Positions 53,482 to 62,884 of a stretch of 64,000 nt of DNA are shown piece by piece (the stretch's first letter is position 1; each line of letters starts with the position of its first letter). Under the pieces are notes generated by a model that was given only the letters and a program-made list of their open reading frames with translations, was not told where the DNA came from and did not search any database. Origin of the DNA: Acidihalobacter prosperus (GTDB lineage: Bacteria; Pseudomonadota; Gammaproteobacteria; DSM-5130; Acidihalobacteraceae); contig NZ_JQSG02000006.1 in assembly GCF_000754095.2 (NCBI RefSeq), positions 604,939 to 668,938 of the forward strand, read 5' to 3'. Made by a program: the position numbers and the translations under genes.

Positions 53482-54774
53482 GTGAAGCCTGCCTCCCCCC
53501 CCCGTCGCATGCGTTTGACCACCCTGCTGCTGGTATTCGTTTTCGGGCTTGTGGCCGGTGTCGCGGTCGACCGGCAGTATCTCGCCGGTCTCATCCCCGC
53601 AGCAGTGGTGCCTTGGCGCGCGGTGCCTGATTTTTTGCTGATGTCGCGGGCCTGGAACCTGATCGACGCGCACTACGTCGACCGCGCCTCGATCAAGCCC
53701 AGGAACATGACCTACGCGGCAATCAGCGGCATGGTGGACTCCCTGGGTGACACCGGCCACAGCACTTTCCTGACGCCGGACATGGTCAAGATGGCCGATT
53801 CGGTCATCAGCGGGCACTTCGCCGGCATCGGCGCCGAGGTCAGGCTCAAGGGGCGGCAGGTCGTGATCGTGACCCCGCTCGACGGCACCCCCGCCCAGCG
53901 CGCGCATCTGCGGCCGGGCGACATCATCCTCAAGGTCGACGGCAAGAGCGTGACCGGCGATCCGCTGGGAGAAGTGGTCGATCATATCCGCGGCCCGGTG
54001 GGTACGCGCGTGGTGCTCGAACTGATGGATCCCGCCGACGGCAAGAAACGCACCGTCACGCTGGTGCGCGCGAAAATCCCGATCCACACCGTGAGCTGGC
54101 ACATGCTGCCGGGTACGGTGGTGGCCGACGTGCGCATCTCGAGCTTCAGCAATGGCACGGCCGAGCAGCTTGCCAAGGCGCTGGCCGCCGCCCGAGAGGC
54201 CGGCGCGCGCGGCATCATCCTGGATCTGCGCAACGATCCCGGCGGGTTGCTTACCGAGGCGATCGACGTGGCCAGCCAGTTCGTGGTCAAGGGCAACGTC
54301 ATGCTGGAGCGCAACGTGCACGGGCGGGTGCGGCCGGTACCGGTGAGCGCGGATGTGCCGAAGACCGCGTTGCCGGTCGTCGTGCTGGTCAACGGTGGCA
54401 CCGCCAGTGCAGCGGAGATCGTCGCCGGCGCGCTCAAGGATGATCGCAGGGCGCCGCTGATCGGCGAAAAGACCTTTGGAACCGGTACCGTGCTGCAGCA
54501 ATTCATGCTGCCCGACGGTGCCGCGCTGCTGCTCGCCGTCGAGGAATGGCTCACGCCGAACGGCCATTCCTTCTGGCACAAGGGCCTGGAGCCGACGGAG
54601 AAGGTTGCGTTGCCGGCGAACGCGACCATGCTGCGTCCCGACGCTATGGCGGGATTGACCGCCAAGGCCCTGCGCGCCTCGCACGACACCCAGCTGCTGG
54701 CCGGCCTGCGCGCGATCGAGGCGCAGATGACGTCGGCAGCGCAGGAGACCGTGGCAGTGCTGGGCAAGCATTGA
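53482..54774 (+). CDS. S41 family carboxy-terminal processing peptidase (CtpA-like)
   Basis: A 430-residue periplasmic serine protease. An N-terminal hydrophobic helix (MRLTTLLLVFVFGLVAGVAV) is an export signal or anchor. A PDZ domain (about 105-195, GIGAEVRLKGRQVVIVTPLDGTPAQRAHLRPGDIILKVDG) is followed by the protease domain. That domain has the catalytic Ser in NGGTASAAEIVAGALKD and the Lys in IGEKTFGTGTV, the Ser-Lys dyad of tail-specific proteases. GTG 53482 has AGAGG before it; ATG nine codons later is also possible. Members remove C-terminal tails of envelope proteins. The glycine riboswitch begins 64 bases after its stop. Confidence 0.88.
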   Translation: MKPASPPRRMRLTTLLLVFVFGLVAGVAVDRQYLAGLIPAAVVPWRAVPDFLLMSRAWNLIDAHYVDRASIKPRNMTYAAISGMVDSLGDTGHSTFLTPDMVKMADSVISGHFAGIGAEVRLKGRQVVIVTPLDGTPAQRAHLRPGDIILKVDGKSVTGDPLGEVVDHIRGPVGTRVVLELMDPADGKKRTVTLVRAKIPIHTVSWHMLPGTVVADVRISSFSNGTAEQLAKALAAAREAGARGIILDLRNDPGGLLTEAIDVASQFVVKGNVMLERNVHGRVRPVPVSADVPKTALPVVVLVNGGTASAAEIVAGALKDDRRAPLIGEKTFGTGTVLQQFMLPDGAALLLAVEEWLTPNGHSFWHKGLEPTEKVALPANATMLRPDAMAGLTAKALRASHDTQLLAGLRAIEAQMTSAAQETVAVLGKH

Positions 54775-54837
54775 CCGGGTGCGCAGCTTCTCTCTCGCGC
54801 GGCTCTCGTTTATAGTTGGCCGCTCGATCGACAAGCC

Positions 54838-55013
54838 CGCTTGGAGAGACCCCGCCGCTGGCGGGGCGCCGAAGGCGCAAACCGCCCGGAAACGCTCAGG
54901 CAAAAGGACACGCGGGCCGATATCGACTCTGGAGAGCGGCGGGTTCGGCCCGCCCACCGAAGGGGAGGGCTCCGCCATGGGGCCTGATCTCTCAGGTCCG
55001 TGGACAGAGGGGC
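54838..55013 (+). promoter_or_regulatory. Tandem glycine riboswitch
   Basis: Two adjacent glycine aptamers lie just ahead of gcvT. The first (about 54838-54914) shows GGAGAG, CGCCGAAGGCGCAA and CTCAGGCAAAAGGACA. The second (about 54927-55013) shows GGAGAG, CACCGAAGGGGAG, CTCTCAGGT and GGACAGAGGGG. The short linker (about 12 bases) and both conserved cores are intact. The family usually turns on glycine-cleavage genes when glycine is plentiful. The terminator hairpin that follows uses the last bases of the second aptamer, giving a simple on/off mechanism. Confidence 0.9.
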
Positions 55014-55052
55014 GGCGACCGGCATCCGGTGGATGTCGCCTGCCGCCTTTTT
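55011..55052 (+). terminator. Intrinsic terminator of the glycine riboswitch
   Basis: GGCGGCGAC (55011-55019) pairs with GTCGCC and GCCGCC (55035-55047, a short bulge between) and is followed by TTTTT (55048-55052). The 5' strand overlaps the end of the second aptamer (GGACAGAGGGG, 55002-55012), so glycine binding should prevent the stem and allow transcription into gcvT. Confidence 0.75.
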
Positions 55053-55068
55053 GATGGGAACCCGAGTG

Positions 55069-56151
55069 ATGACCCGACGTACCGCCCTGCATGACGAACA
55101 CCTCGCCGCCGGCGCCAAGATGGTCGATTTCGCCGGCTGGGACATGCCGCTTCACTACGGCTCCCAGCTTGAAGAACATCATCAGGTGCGCCGCGCAGCC
55201 GGTGTGTTCGACGTCTCGCACATGACCGTACTGGATCTCGCGGGCCCCGGCGCACGCGATTTCCTGCGCCGTCTGCTAGCCAACGACGTCGACCGCCTCA
55301 AGCAGGCCGGCAAGGCCCTGTACAGCTGCATGCTGCAGGCGGATGGCGGGGTCATCGACGATCTGATCACCTATTACCTGGACGACGGGCGTTACCGTAC
55401 CGTGGTCAATGCGGCGACCCGCGACAAGGATCTCACCTGGATCCGCAAGCAGGCCGAGGCCTTCGACGTCGATATCGAGGTGCGCGACGATCTGTCCATG
55501 CTGGCGGTACAGGGGCCGCGCGCCCGTGAACTGGCGGCTGGCGTGCTCGGCGACGCTGGCGCGCGTGCGCTGGCGCTGGGCGTGTTCCAGGCGGCCGAGC
55601 TGGGCGAGCGCTTCGTGGCGCGCACGGGCTATACCGGCGAGGACGGCTTCGAAATCATGCTGCCGAACGACGAGGCTGCCGCCTTCTGGCGCGCCCTGCT
55701 GGCAGCCGGGGTGCGGCCGATCGGCCTGGGCGCACGCGACACGCTACGCCTTGAGGCCGGCATGAATCTCTACGGCACCGACATGGACGAAACCATCAGT
55801 CCGCTGGAATGCGGTCTGGCCTGGACCGTGGCCTGGGAGCCGGCCGAGCGCGATTTCATCGGCCGCGAGGCGCTGGAGCGGCAACGCACGGGCGGTGGCC
55901 TGCGCCGTTTCGTGGGTCTGGTGTTGGAGGACCGCGGCGTGCTGCGCGGTCATCAGCGCGTGATCGCCGACGGCGCCGGCGTGGGCGAAACCACCAGTGG
56001 CACCTTCTCGCCCACCCTCGGGGTTGCCATCGCGCTGGCCCGCGTGCCCGCCGGTACCGGCGGGCGCTGCGAGGTCGAGATCCGCGGCAAGCGCCTGCGC
56101 GCGCGCGTGGTCAAGCCACCGTTCGTGCGCAACGGCCAAAGCTGCTTGTAG
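55069..56151 (+). CDS. gcvT: Aminomethyltransferase, glycine cleavage T protein
   Basis: A 360-residue folate-dependent enzyme that moves the methylene group from the lipoyl arm of GcvH to tetrahydrofolate, releasing ammonia. [35 protein letters not shown], the Asp in [25 protein letters not shown] and [19 protein letters not shown] are the family landmarks. Its ATG is 17 bases after the riboswitch terminator. It is the first gene of the glycine-cleavage operon, followed after 62 bases by gcvH. Confidence 0.95.
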   Translation: MTRRTALHDEHLAAGAKMVDFAGWDMPLHYGSQLEEHHQVRRAAGVFDVSHMTVLDLAGPGARDFLRRLLANDVDRLKQAGKALYSCMLQADGGVIDDLITYYLDDGRYRTVVNAATRDKDLTWIRKQAEAFDVDIEVRDDLSMLAVQGPRARELAAGVLGDAGARALALGVFQAAELGERFVARTGYTGEDGFEIMLPNDEAAAFWRALLAAGVRPIGLGARDTLRLEAGMNLYGTDMDETISPLECGLAWTVAWEPAERDFIGREALERQRTGGGLRRFVGLVLEDRGVLRGHQRVIADGAGVGETTSGTFSPTLGVAIALARVPAGTGGRCEVEIRGKRLRARVVKPPFVRNGQSCL

Positions 56152-56213
56152 CCGCAGCCTGCACCCTACAGCCTTTTTACTTACACGCAAGACAGTCTCG
56201 GGAGACAATCGCA

Positions 56214-56606
56214 ATGAGTCAGCAGACGGCGGAACTGAAATTCACCCAGAGCCACGAATGGGTGCGCGACAATGGGGACGGCAGCTGCACCGTCGGCATC
56301 ACCGACCATGCCCAGGAGCTGTTGGGCGATCTGGTGTTCGTCGAGCCGCCCGAGGCCGGGCGCCAGGTCAGCGCCGGCGATGCCTGCGCCGTGGTGGAGT
56401 CGGTGAAGGCCGCCTCCGACGTGTATGCGCCGCTCGACGGCGAGGTGATCGAGGGCAACGAGGCACTGGCCGACAGCCCCGAGCTGATCAACCAGGATCC
56501 CTATGGGGACGGCTGGCTCTTCCGCCTGCGCCTGCAGGCGGCCGATGGCCTGGCCGGCCTGATGGACGCCGATGCCTACGCCGCCTTCGTGGAAGCCGAG
56601 GGCTGA
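56214..56606 (+). CDS. gcvH: Glycine cleavage system H protein
   Basis: A 130-residue lipoyl carrier. [43 protein letters not shown] is the standard start and ESVKAASD holds the lipoylated Lys65. The protein moves the aminomethyl group from GcvP to GcvT. A GGGAGA site precedes ATG 56214. A longer open frame upstream lies inside the gcvT end in another frame and is not part of the gene. It is followed after 24 bases by gcvPA. Confidence 0.96.
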   Translation: MSQQTAELKFTQSHEWVRDNGDGSCTVGITDHAQELLGDLVFVEPPEAGRQVSAGDACAVVESVKAASDVYAPLDGEVIEGNEALADSPELINQDPYGDGWLFRLRLQAADGLAGLMDADAYAAFVEAEG

Positions 56607-56630
56607 GGCCCCGTCGAGGACAAGCAACCC

Positions 56631-57992
56631 ATGCCGTTTATTCCGCATACCGATGCCGATGTCCGCGATATGCTCGCGGCCATCGGTGTGACCGATATCG
56701 AAGATCTGTTCGACGAAATTCCGGCCGCGCTGCGCGCCAAGGGTCTGGACGGCGTGCCGCCGGCGCTCTCGGAAATGGAAACCCTGCGCCTGATGCGCGA
56801 ACGCGCCGGCCAGGATCGGCCGATGCTCAATTTCATCGGTGCCGGCGCATACGAACACCACATCCCCGCCGCCGTCTGGGAGATCGCCACCCGCGGCGAG
56901 TTCTACAGCGCCTATACGCCTTATCAGGCCGAGGCCTCGCAGGGCACGCTGCAGCTGATCTACGAATACCAGACCATGATGACCGGGCTGACCGGTATGG
57001 AGGTGTCCAACGCCTCTCTGTACGACGGCGCCTCCGCGCTCGCCGAGGCGGTGTTGATGGCGGTGCGCCTGAACCGCCGTGCCAAGACGCGGAAGGTGCT
57101 GGTGCCGGCCAGCCTGAACCCGGCCTGGCGCGCCACCACGCACAACATCGTGCACAACCAGGGCATCGAACTCGTCGATCTGCCTTGCGATCCGGCCAGC
57201 GGGCGCCTCGATCCAGCCGCACTCTCCGCGTATGCGGAGACGGGCGCGGCCACCGCCCTGGTGGTGCCGCAGCCGAATTTCTACGGCGTGTTGGAGGAGG
57301 TCGACGCGTTGAGCGATTGGGCCGCCCGGCATGGCGTGATCATGATCGCGGCCGTCAACCCGATGACCCTGGCGCTGCTCAAGCCGCCGGGCGAATGGGG
57401 GGAGAGTGGCGTCGACATCGTCGTCGGCGATGGCCAGCCGCTGGGCGCGCCGCTGTCATACGGCGGCCCCTACTACGGCTTCATGTGCACGCGTAAGCAG
57501 CATGTGCGGCAGATGCCCGGGCGCATTGTCGGGCGCTCGGTGGATGCCGACGGCAAGCCCGGCTTCGTGCTGACCCTGCAGGCGCGCGAGCAGCACATCC
57601 GACGTTCGAAGGCGACCTCGAACATCTGCACCAACCAGGGACTGGTGGTGACCGCCTCGACCATCCACATGGCGATTCTCGGGCCCGACGGACTGGCGCG
57701 GGTCGCCGGCGCCAGCTACGCCAATACGCATGCCCTGGCGGAGCGTGCCGCCGAAGTCGGCGCGCGTCGGGCGTTTGCGGGCGAGTATTTCCATGAGGTC
57801 GCGCTGCGCCTGCCGCGCAAGGCCGCAGGCGTGTGCGAGGCGATGGCGGCCGACGGTATCCAGGCCGGCTATGACCTCGGCCGCGTCGACCCGGCGCTGA
57901 GCGACGTGATGCTGGTCTGCGCCACCGAAACCAAGACGGCGGACGACATCGACCGCTACATCGACAGCCTCAAGCGTGCCCTCAAGGGCTGA
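56631..57992 (+). CDS. gcvPA: Glycine dehydrogenase subunit 1
   Basis: A 453-residue first subunit of the split P protein that decarboxylates glycine with pyridoxal phosphate. The start [20 protein letters not shown] and the segments [35 protein letters not shown] and [13 protein letters not shown] are family hallmarks. The PLP lysine is on the second subunit, encoded by gcvPB. In this genome the two subunit genes are separated by tpx. It follows gcvH by 24 bases. Confidence 0.95.
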   Translation: MPFIPHTDADVRDMLAAIGVTDIEDLFDEIPAALRAKGLDGVPPALSEMETLRLMRERAGQDRPMLNFIGAGAYEHHIPAAVWEIATRGEFYSAYTPYQAEASQGTLQLIYEYQTMMTGLTGMEVSNASLYDGASALAEAVLMAVRLNRRAKTRKVLVPASLNPAWRATTHNIVHNQGIELVDLPCDPASGRLDPAALSAYAETGAATALVVPQPNFYGVLEEVDALSDWAARHGVIMIAAVNPMTLALLKPPGEWGESGVDIVVGDGQPLGAPLSYGGPYYGFMCTRKQHVRQMPGRIVGRSVDADGKPGFVLTLQAREQHIRRSKATSNICTNQGLVVTASTIHMAILGPDGLARVAGASYANTHALAERAAEVGARRAFAGEYFHEVALRLPRKAAGVCEAMAADGIQAGYDLGRVDPALSDVMLVCATETKTADDIDRYIDSLKRALKG

Positions 57993-58013
57993 CCACCACC
58001 GAAGGAGAAGCAC

Positions 58014-58514
58014 ATGGCCACGATCACCTTGCAAGGCAATCCGATCCACACCACCGGCGAACTGCCCGCGGTCGGTACGCAGGCGCCGGACTTCCATCTG
58101 GTCGACGGCGATCTGAACGACGTCAGCCTGGCCAGTTATGCCGGCAAGAAAAAGCTGCTCAACATCGTGCCCAGCCTGGACACCCCGACCTGCGCGACCT
58201 CGACCCGCAAGTTCAACGAATTTGCGAGGGGCCGCGAGGGCGTGGTGATGCTGATGGTCTCCGCCGATCTGCCGTTCGCGCAGAAGCGTTTTTGCGGCGA
58301 CGAGTCGCTGTCCAACGTGATCCCGGTGTCGCTGATGCGCACGCGCGCCTTCGCCAAGGATTACGGCGTGCTGATCGAGGACGGTCCCCTGGCGGGGATC
58401 ACCGCGCGCGCGGTGGTGGTGATCGACGAAGGCGACCGCGTGATTTACACGCAGCTGGTGCCCGAGATTGCCGACGAGCCGGATTACGACGCCGCCCTGG
58501 CGGCGCTGGCCTGA
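58014..58514 (+). CDS. tpx: Thiol peroxidase Tpx
   Basis: A 166-residue peroxiredoxin that removes hydrogen and lipid hydroperoxides with thioredoxin. Peroxidatic Cys60 lies in [14 protein letters not shown] and the resolving Cys94 in KRFCGDES, at the places of Cys61 and Cys95 of E. coli Tpx. Length and start are standard, with AAGGAGAAG before ATG 58014. Its position inside the gcv operon, between the two P-protein subunit genes, is unusual. It would be cotranscribed under glycine control, perhaps to guard the oxygen-sensitive dihydrolipoyl or folate chemistry (inference). Confidence 0.95.
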   Translation: MATITLQGNPIHTTGELPAVGTQAPDFHLVDGDLNDVSLASYAGKKKLLNIVPSLDTPTCATSTRKFNEFARGREGVVMLMVSADLPFAQKRFCGDESLSNVIPVSLMRTRAFAKDYGVLIEDGPLAGITARAVVVIDEGDRVIYTQLVPEIADEPDYDAALAALA

Positions 58515-58517
58515 GCG

Positions 58518-58550
58518 GACGCCGCCGGCACCATGCGTGCCGGCGGCGTC
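58518..58550 (+). terminator. Perfect 14-base stem-loop between tpx and gcvPB
   Basis: GACGCCGCCGGCAC and GTGCCGGCGGCGTC pair perfectly around a 5-base loop, starting 3 bases after the tpx stop. No U-tract follows. It may be a Rho-independent-like pause, a partial terminator or a processing/stability element that sets the level of gcvPB relative to tpx. Confidence 0.55.
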
Positions 58551-58577
58551 ATTCCATTCCTACGAGAGTTTTCGCCC

Positions 58578-60029
58578 ATGTTGATCTTCGAACATGCCCG
58601 CCCGGGGCGCCGCGCACCCGCGCAGGCGCCGCTGCAGACCGCCGACACGGCTGCCCTGCCCGAACGTTTCCGGCGTCGCAGCGCCACGGGGCTGCCCGAG
58701 GTGTCCGAGCTGCAGGCGGTACGCCATTACACCCGGCTGTCGCAGAAGAACTTCTCCATCGACACCCATTTCTACCCGCTGGGTTCGTGCACCATGAAGT
58801 ACAACCCGCGCGGCTCGAACGCGGCGGCGATGCTCGATGGGTTCCTGAGCCTGCATCCGCATACGCCGGACGCGCATGCCCAAGGCATGCTGGCCTGCCT
58901 TTACGAGCTGCAGGAAATGCTCAAGGGCGTGACCGGCATGCGCGGCGTCTCGCTGACGCCGATGGCCGGCGCGCAGGGCGAGTTCGCCGGCGTGGCGATG
59001 ATCCGCGCCTACCATGAGGCCCGCGGCGATCACGCGCGCACCGAAATTCTGGTGCCCGATGCCGCGCACGGGACCAACCCGGCGACCGCGACCATGTGCG
59101 GCTACGGTGTCCGGGAAATTCCGACGGATAGCGAGGGCGATGTCGACATGGAGGCTCTGCGCGCCGCCGTCGATCCCCAGACCGCCGGTATCATGCTGAC
59201 CAATCCCTCGACGCTGGGCGTGTTCGAGCGGCGTATCCACGAGATCGCGGCGATCGTGCACGAGGCCGGCGGCCTGTTGTACTACGACGGCGCCAATCTC
59301 AATGCGATTCTCGGCAAGGTGCGTCCCGGCGACATGGGCTTCGACGTCATCCACATGAATCTGCACAAGACCTTCTCCACCCCGCACGGCGGCGGCGGGC
59401 CGGGTGCGGGTGCGGTCGGCGTCGGCGAACGTCTGCTGCCGTTCATGCCGGTGCCGGTGGTGGCGCGCGAGAGCGGGCAGTACCGCCTGCTGACCGAAGC
59501 CGACATGCCGCAAAGCATCGGGCGGCTGTCCGCCTTCATGGGTAACGTCGGCGTGCTGCTGCGCGCCTACGCCTATATGCGCATGCTGGGACACGAGGGC
59601 ATGCAGCGGGTGGCCGAATACGCAACCCTCAATGCCAACTATCTTGCCGTCAGGCTGCGCGATGCCGGATTTTCGCTGGCCTATCCGCAACGCCGGGCGA
59701 CCCACGAGTTCGTGGTCACGCTCAAGCGCGAGGCCAAGGAGACCGGCGTCACCGCGATGGACTATGCCAAGCGGCTGCTCGATTACGGCTATCATGCCCC
59801 GACCACCTACTTCCCCCTGCTCGTGCCGGAATGTCTGCTGATCGAGCCGACCGAGACCGAAGCCAGGGAGGACCTGGACGGCTTCGTGGAGTCGATGGCC
59901 ACCATCCGCCGGGAATCCATGAGCGAGGCCGACATGGTCAAGGGCGCGCCCTACCGTCTGCCCAACCGCCGTTTCGACGAAGTGCGCGCCGCGCGCGAAC
60001 TCGACTTGCGCTGGCAGCCGTCATCCTGA
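58578..60029 (+). CDS. gcvPB: Glycine dehydrogenase subunit 2
   Basis: A 483-residue second subunit of the glycine decarboxylase. The PLP lysine is Lys264 in [33 protein letters not shown] and [24 protein letters not shown] are family landmarks. Length is normal. ATG 58578 sits 63 bases after tpx; the intervening stretch holds a strong stem-loop. It closes the glycine-cleavage operon. No lipoamide dehydrogenase gene is present nearby. Confidence 0.95.
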   Translation: MLIFEHARPGRRAPAQAPLQTADTAALPERFRRRSATGLPEVSELQAVRHYTRLSQKNFSIDTHFYPLGSCTMKYNPRGSNAAAMLDGFLSLHPHTPDAHAQGMLACLYELQEMLKGVTGMRGVSLTPMAGAQGEFAGVAMIRAYHEARGDHARTEILVPDAAHGTNPATATMCGYGVREIPTDSEGDVDMEALRAAVDPQTAGIMLTNPSTLGVFERRIHEIAAIVHEAGGLLYYDGANLNAILGKVRPGDMGFDVIHMNLHKTFSTPHGGGGPGAGAVGVGERLLPFMPVPVVARESGQYRLLTEADMPQSIGRLSAFMGNVGVLLRAYAYMRMLGHEGMQRVAEYATLNANYLAVRLRDAGFSLAYPQRRATHEFVVTLKREAKETGVTAMDYAKRLLDYGYHAPTTYFPLLVPECLLIEPTETEAREDLDGFVESMATIRRESMSEADMVKGAPYRLPNRRFDEVRAARELDLRWQPSS

Positions 60030-60068
60030 ATCCGGCGTTCCGCCCCCATTCATCGCCCTGAAACCTTG

Positions 60069-60097
60069 CCCCGTTAGTGTGTGCTCGCACAACGGGG
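60069..60097 (+). terminator. Stem-loop after gcvPB
   Basis: CCCCGTT and AACGGGG form a 7-base outer stem, with an inner TGTGC-TC-GCACA stem and a 4-base bulge. It lies 40 bases after the gcvPB stop and 10 before dgkA. No U-tract follows. Confidence 0.35.
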
Positions 60098-60107
60098 ATG
60101 GGGTTTC

Positions 60108-60467
60108 ATGGCGTCGAGCGGTCACACGGGCTTCAAGCGTATCGTCAAGGCGGCCGGATATTCCTGGCATGGTCTGTGTTCAACGTTCCGTCACGAATCC
60201 GCTTTTCGGCAGGAACTGGCTGTCAGCGCGGTGCTCATGCCGCTGGCGCTGTGGCTGGGCGACGATGCCGTCGCCCGTGCGCTGATGATCGGCAGCGTGT
60301 TCCTGGTGCTCGTGGTCGAATTGCTCAACTCCGCCATCGAGGCCGCGATCGATCGCTTCGGCGGCGAGCGCCATCTGCTGTCCGCGCGCGCCAAGGACAT
60401 GGGGTCGGCGGCGGTGCTGGTCAGCATCCTCAATGCCGTGATCGTGTGGGCGCTGCTGTTGTTCTGA
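60108..60467 (+). CDS. dgkA: Diacylglycerol kinase
   Basis: A 119-residue inner-membrane enzyme that phosphorylates diacylglycerol and recycles lipid made during envelope glucan synthesis. GFKRIVKAAGYSWHGLCSTFRHESAFRQE at the N-terminus and VELLNSAIEAAIDRFGGERH (catalytic Glu) are the signature. Three helices follow. GGGGATGGGG is the likely binding site for ATG 60108. A longer open frame starting at 60081 adds residues not found in the family. Confidence 0.93.
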   Translation: MASSGHTGFKRIVKAAGYSWHGLCSTFRHESAFRQELAVSAVLMPLALWLGDDAVARALMIGSVFLVLVVELLNSAIEAAIDRFGGERHLLSARAKDMGSAAVLVSILNAVIVWALLLF

Positions 60468-60561
60468 CGTCCAGCGGACTTCATCGCATCGTCAAGCCGA
60501 TGAGATCGCCCTGTCATCTTGCCCACCCATAGTGCCCACATCCGGGCGACTGGGGGTGGAC

Positions 60562-61404
60562 ATGGAACGGCTCGACTACCGTGCGATCTTCATTTCCGAT
60601 ATCCATCTGGGGACGGCCGACTGCCGGGCCGACTACCTGCTGGATTTTCTCCGTCACACGCATTGCGACACGCTTTATCTGGTCGGCGACGTGATCGATC
60701 TGTGGGCGATGCGGCGTCAGGTGCACTGGCCGCAAACGCACAGCGAGGTGCTGCGCGCCTTTTTCGATCTGGCCGCCGCGGGCACGCGCGTGGTGTATAT
60801 CCCGGGCAACCACGACGAAGCTCTGCGCAGCCTGGCCGGCAGCACCTACAACGGCATCGAGATACGCCTGGACGACGTTCACGTGACCCGCGACGGGCGA
60901 CGGCTGCGGGTCAGTCATGGCGACGAATTCGATGCCGCGGTGCACTGCGGCCGCGTGGTGCAGGCGATCGGCGACGCCGCCTACAACGTCCTGCTCTGGC
61001 TCAATCGCCAGACCGCGCGGCTGCGCGGGCGTTACGGCAGACCCTATTGGTCTTTGTCTGCCTGGCTCAAGGGCCGCTCTGGCGGCGCTCGCCGTTATGT
61101 GCGACGTTTCATGGGGGCGGCGGCACACGAGGCGGCGCGGCACGCATTCGACGGCTATGTGTGCGGGCATATCCATGTTGCCGGCATCGAGCAGGTGGAC
61201 GGTGTGCTGTACTGCAACGATGGCGACTGGGTCGAGCATTGCACTGCGCTGGTCGAGCGCCGCGACGGCCGCCTGCAGCTTATCCATTGGGCGGACCACA
61301 AGCGGGTGGAGCGTGAGCATGCCGGCGACGAAGTCGTCGACGCCGGCATGCCGCTGCCGGTACCCGAGCTGGTTGCTCAGTGGGCAAGGCACGCCTCCAG
61401 GTGA
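60562..61404 (+). CDS. UDP-2,3-diacylglucosamine diphosphatase-like metallophosphoesterase (LpxH-like)
   Basis: A 280-residue calcineurin-type phosphoesterase. Metal motifs are AIFISDIHLGT (DxH), VGDVIDLW (GD), PGNHDEAL (GNHD) and CGHIHVAG (GHxH). This pattern fits lipid A LpxH-type or related sugar-nucleotide phosphoesterases, slightly longer than canonical LpxH (240). ATG 60562 is preceded by GGGGGTGG. Its last 28 bases overlap the end of znuA from the other strand. It may act with DgkA in envelope lipid turnover (inference). Confidence 0.82.
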   Translation: MERLDYRAIFISDIHLGTADCRADYLLDFLRHTHCDTLYLVGDVIDLWAMRRQVHWPQTHSEVLRAFFDLAAAGTRVVYIPGNHDEALRSLAGSTYNGIEIRLDDVHVTRDGRRLRVSHGDEFDAAVHCGRVVQAIGDAAYNVLLWLNRQTARLRGRYGRPYWSLSAWLKGRSGGARRYVRRFMGAAAHEAARHAFDGYVCGHIHVAGIEQVDGVLYCNDGDWVEHCTALVERRDGRLQLIHWADHKRVEREHAGDEVVDAGMPLPVPELVAQWARHASR

Positions 61405-62336
61405 GCGCCTAGGTTGCGCATCAGTCTGAAATAGAGATCCGGCCCCGGTTTGAGGTCCGCGCCCAGCGGATCGAGCACGCCCACGCGCACGTCGCGCCCA
61501 GCGGTTACCGTGCGTATCAGCGGCGAGGCGAATTCAGGCTCGCGAAACACGCAGCGGACCCCGTAGTGCCGAATGGCTTCGCGGGCGGCTTCGACTCGCC
61601 GCGCCCCAGGCGGCAGCGACGGTTCCACGGTCAGCGCGCCGACGGCGTTCAATCGGTAACGCGCGTCGAAATAGGCGTAGGCGTCATGGAAGACCATGAA
61701 GGGCACGCCCCTGACGGGCGCCAGCGTGCGCTGCAGCGCGTCGTCGAGTCGACGCAGTCGCGCCTCCAGGGCATCGGCATTGGCGCGGTAGCGTGCGGCA
61801 TGGGCCGGGTCGACGGCACTCAGGGTGCGGGCAATCTCCCGTACCATGGCCTCGGCGTTGCGCGGGTCGAGCCAGATGTGCGGATTGATCCCGGCATCCC
61901 CAGCATGCGTGTCCGGGGACTCGTGCGCGTCGTCGTGTTCCTCCTGGGCGACACCGAAACCGACGCGGACGGGGAGCAGGCGGACACCGGGCGCGCGCGC
62001 AAGGGCGACTACCCGTACGCCGCTCGGAAGCTGGGCGAGCGGACGGGCGAGAAAGGTTTCCAGCATGGGACCTACCCAGAAGACCACCTGGGCGCTGCTC
62101 AGCGCGGCCATGTCGGACGGACGCAGGCTGTAGGTATGCGGCGACGCGGCACCCGGTACCAGTAAATGCGGCCTCTCGCCGGTGCCAGCCATGACGCCCG
62201 CGACCAGGGAGTCGATGGGTTTGATACTGGCCACCACGTGCGTCGCGGCCTGACTGGTGGGCGAAAGCAGCCATATCACGAGGCTGATGGCGAACAGAGC
62301 GCGGCGGGTCGGTCGCGCGGAGGCGTGAGAGAACAT
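61377..62336 (-). CDS. znuA: Zinc ABC transporter substrate-binding protein ZnuA
   Basis: A 319-residue periplasmic zinc-binding protein with a signal peptide (RALFAISLVIWLLSPTSQAA). Metal ligands are His in GAASPHTYSL, NPHIWLDPR and VFHDAYAYF. An acidic, His-containing loop EEHDDAHESPDTHAG, typical of zinc-specific members, lies near residue 135. It is divergent from zur, 65 bases apart, with the Zur box in between. It converges with the LpxH-like gene, with a 28-base overlap. Confidence 0.93.
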   Translation of the reverse strand: MFSHASARPTRRALFAISLVIWLLSPTSQAATHVVASIKPIDSLVAGVMAGTGERPHLLVPGAASPHTYSLRPSDMAALSSAQVVFWVGPMLETFLARPLAQLPSGVRVVALARAPGVRLLPVRVGFGVAQEEHDDAHESPDTHAGDAGINPHIWLDPRNAEAMVREIARTLSAVDPAHAARYRANADALEARLRRLDDALQRTLAPVRGVPFMVFHDAYAYFDARYRLNAVGALTVEPSLPPGARRVEAAREAIRHYGVRCVFREPEFASPLIRTVTAGRDVRVGVLDPLGADLKPGPDLYFRLMRNLGAHLEACLAH

Positions 62337-62364
62337 GGAGGGCCTTGTGGGTCTTGGTTGGAGT

Positions 62365-62383
62365 GAAGTTATAATATAACAAA
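62365..62383. promoter_or_regulatory. Zur box between znuA and zur
   Basis: GTTATAATATAAC (62368-62380) is a perfect palindrome at the centre of the gammaproteobacterial Zur consensus GTTATAATATAAC, flanked by AA on both sides. It contains a TATAAT -10 on the plus strand and lies about 30 bases from both start codons, so it should repress znuA and zur-znuC-znuB together when zinc is sufficient. Confidence 0.85.
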
Positions 62384-62401
62384 TCTAGATTGGGGACCGT
62401 C

Positions 62402-62884
62402 ATGAGCGAAACCGCAGAGTCCGGTGCGGCGGTGCGAGGCGAGGCGCTTGGGCGCCGTCTGGCGCAGGCCGAGGCCTTGTGCCGCGAGCGCGGCGTGCGC
62501 TTCACGCCGCTGCGCCGCCGTGTGTTCGAAAGCCTGATTGCGCGTGGGGCGCCTGCCGGCGCCTACGAACTGTTGGCGGATCTGCGTGAAGCCGGGTTCG
62601 CCGACGCGCCGCCGACGGTGTACCGTGCGCTCGACTTTCTGCGCAGTCAGGGGCTCGCCCACCGCGTGCGCAGCACGAACGCCTTTGTGGCCTGCGATCA
62701 CCCCGGAGACACCCACACTCATGGCGGCGTGTTGTTGATCTGCCGGGATTGCGGACATGCCGCCGAGATCGACCATGGCGCGCTCGGCGGCGCGGTGCGG
62801 GAGGTGGCAGCGGCCCACGGTTTCGAGCCGGCGTCGCAGTTGATCGAGGTCAGCGGACGTTGCCGACGGTGCCGGCGCGCGTGA
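62402..62884 (+). CDS. zur: Zinc uptake regulator Zur (Fur family)
   Basis: A 160-residue zinc-responsive repressor. The N-terminal winged helix (RGVRFTPLRRRVFESLIARGAPAGAYELL...PPTVYRALDFL) matches Zur. Two CxxC pairs, CRDC and CRRC, form the structural zinc site, and FVACDHPGDTHTHGG holds regulatory ligands. ATG 62402 gives the usual length. Its start lies 19 bases after the Zur box. The last bases overlap the GTG of znuC (GTGA), so the two are translationally coupled. Confidence 0.93.
   Translation: MSETAESGAAVRGEALGRRLAQAEALCRERGVRFTPLRRRVFESLIARGAPAGAYELLADLREAGFADAPPTVYRALDFLRSQGLAHRVRSTNAFVACDHPGDTHTHGGVLLICRDCGHAAEIDHGALGGAVREVAAAHGFEPASQLIEVSGRCRRCRRA

Noticed and set aside
50755-55221. 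Very long open frame on the minus strand (1488 codons)
   Set aside because: It lies opposite the kinase, S41 and gcvT genes and reads as Arg/Ala/His-rich text with no family motifs. Long antisense frames are common in high-GC DNA.
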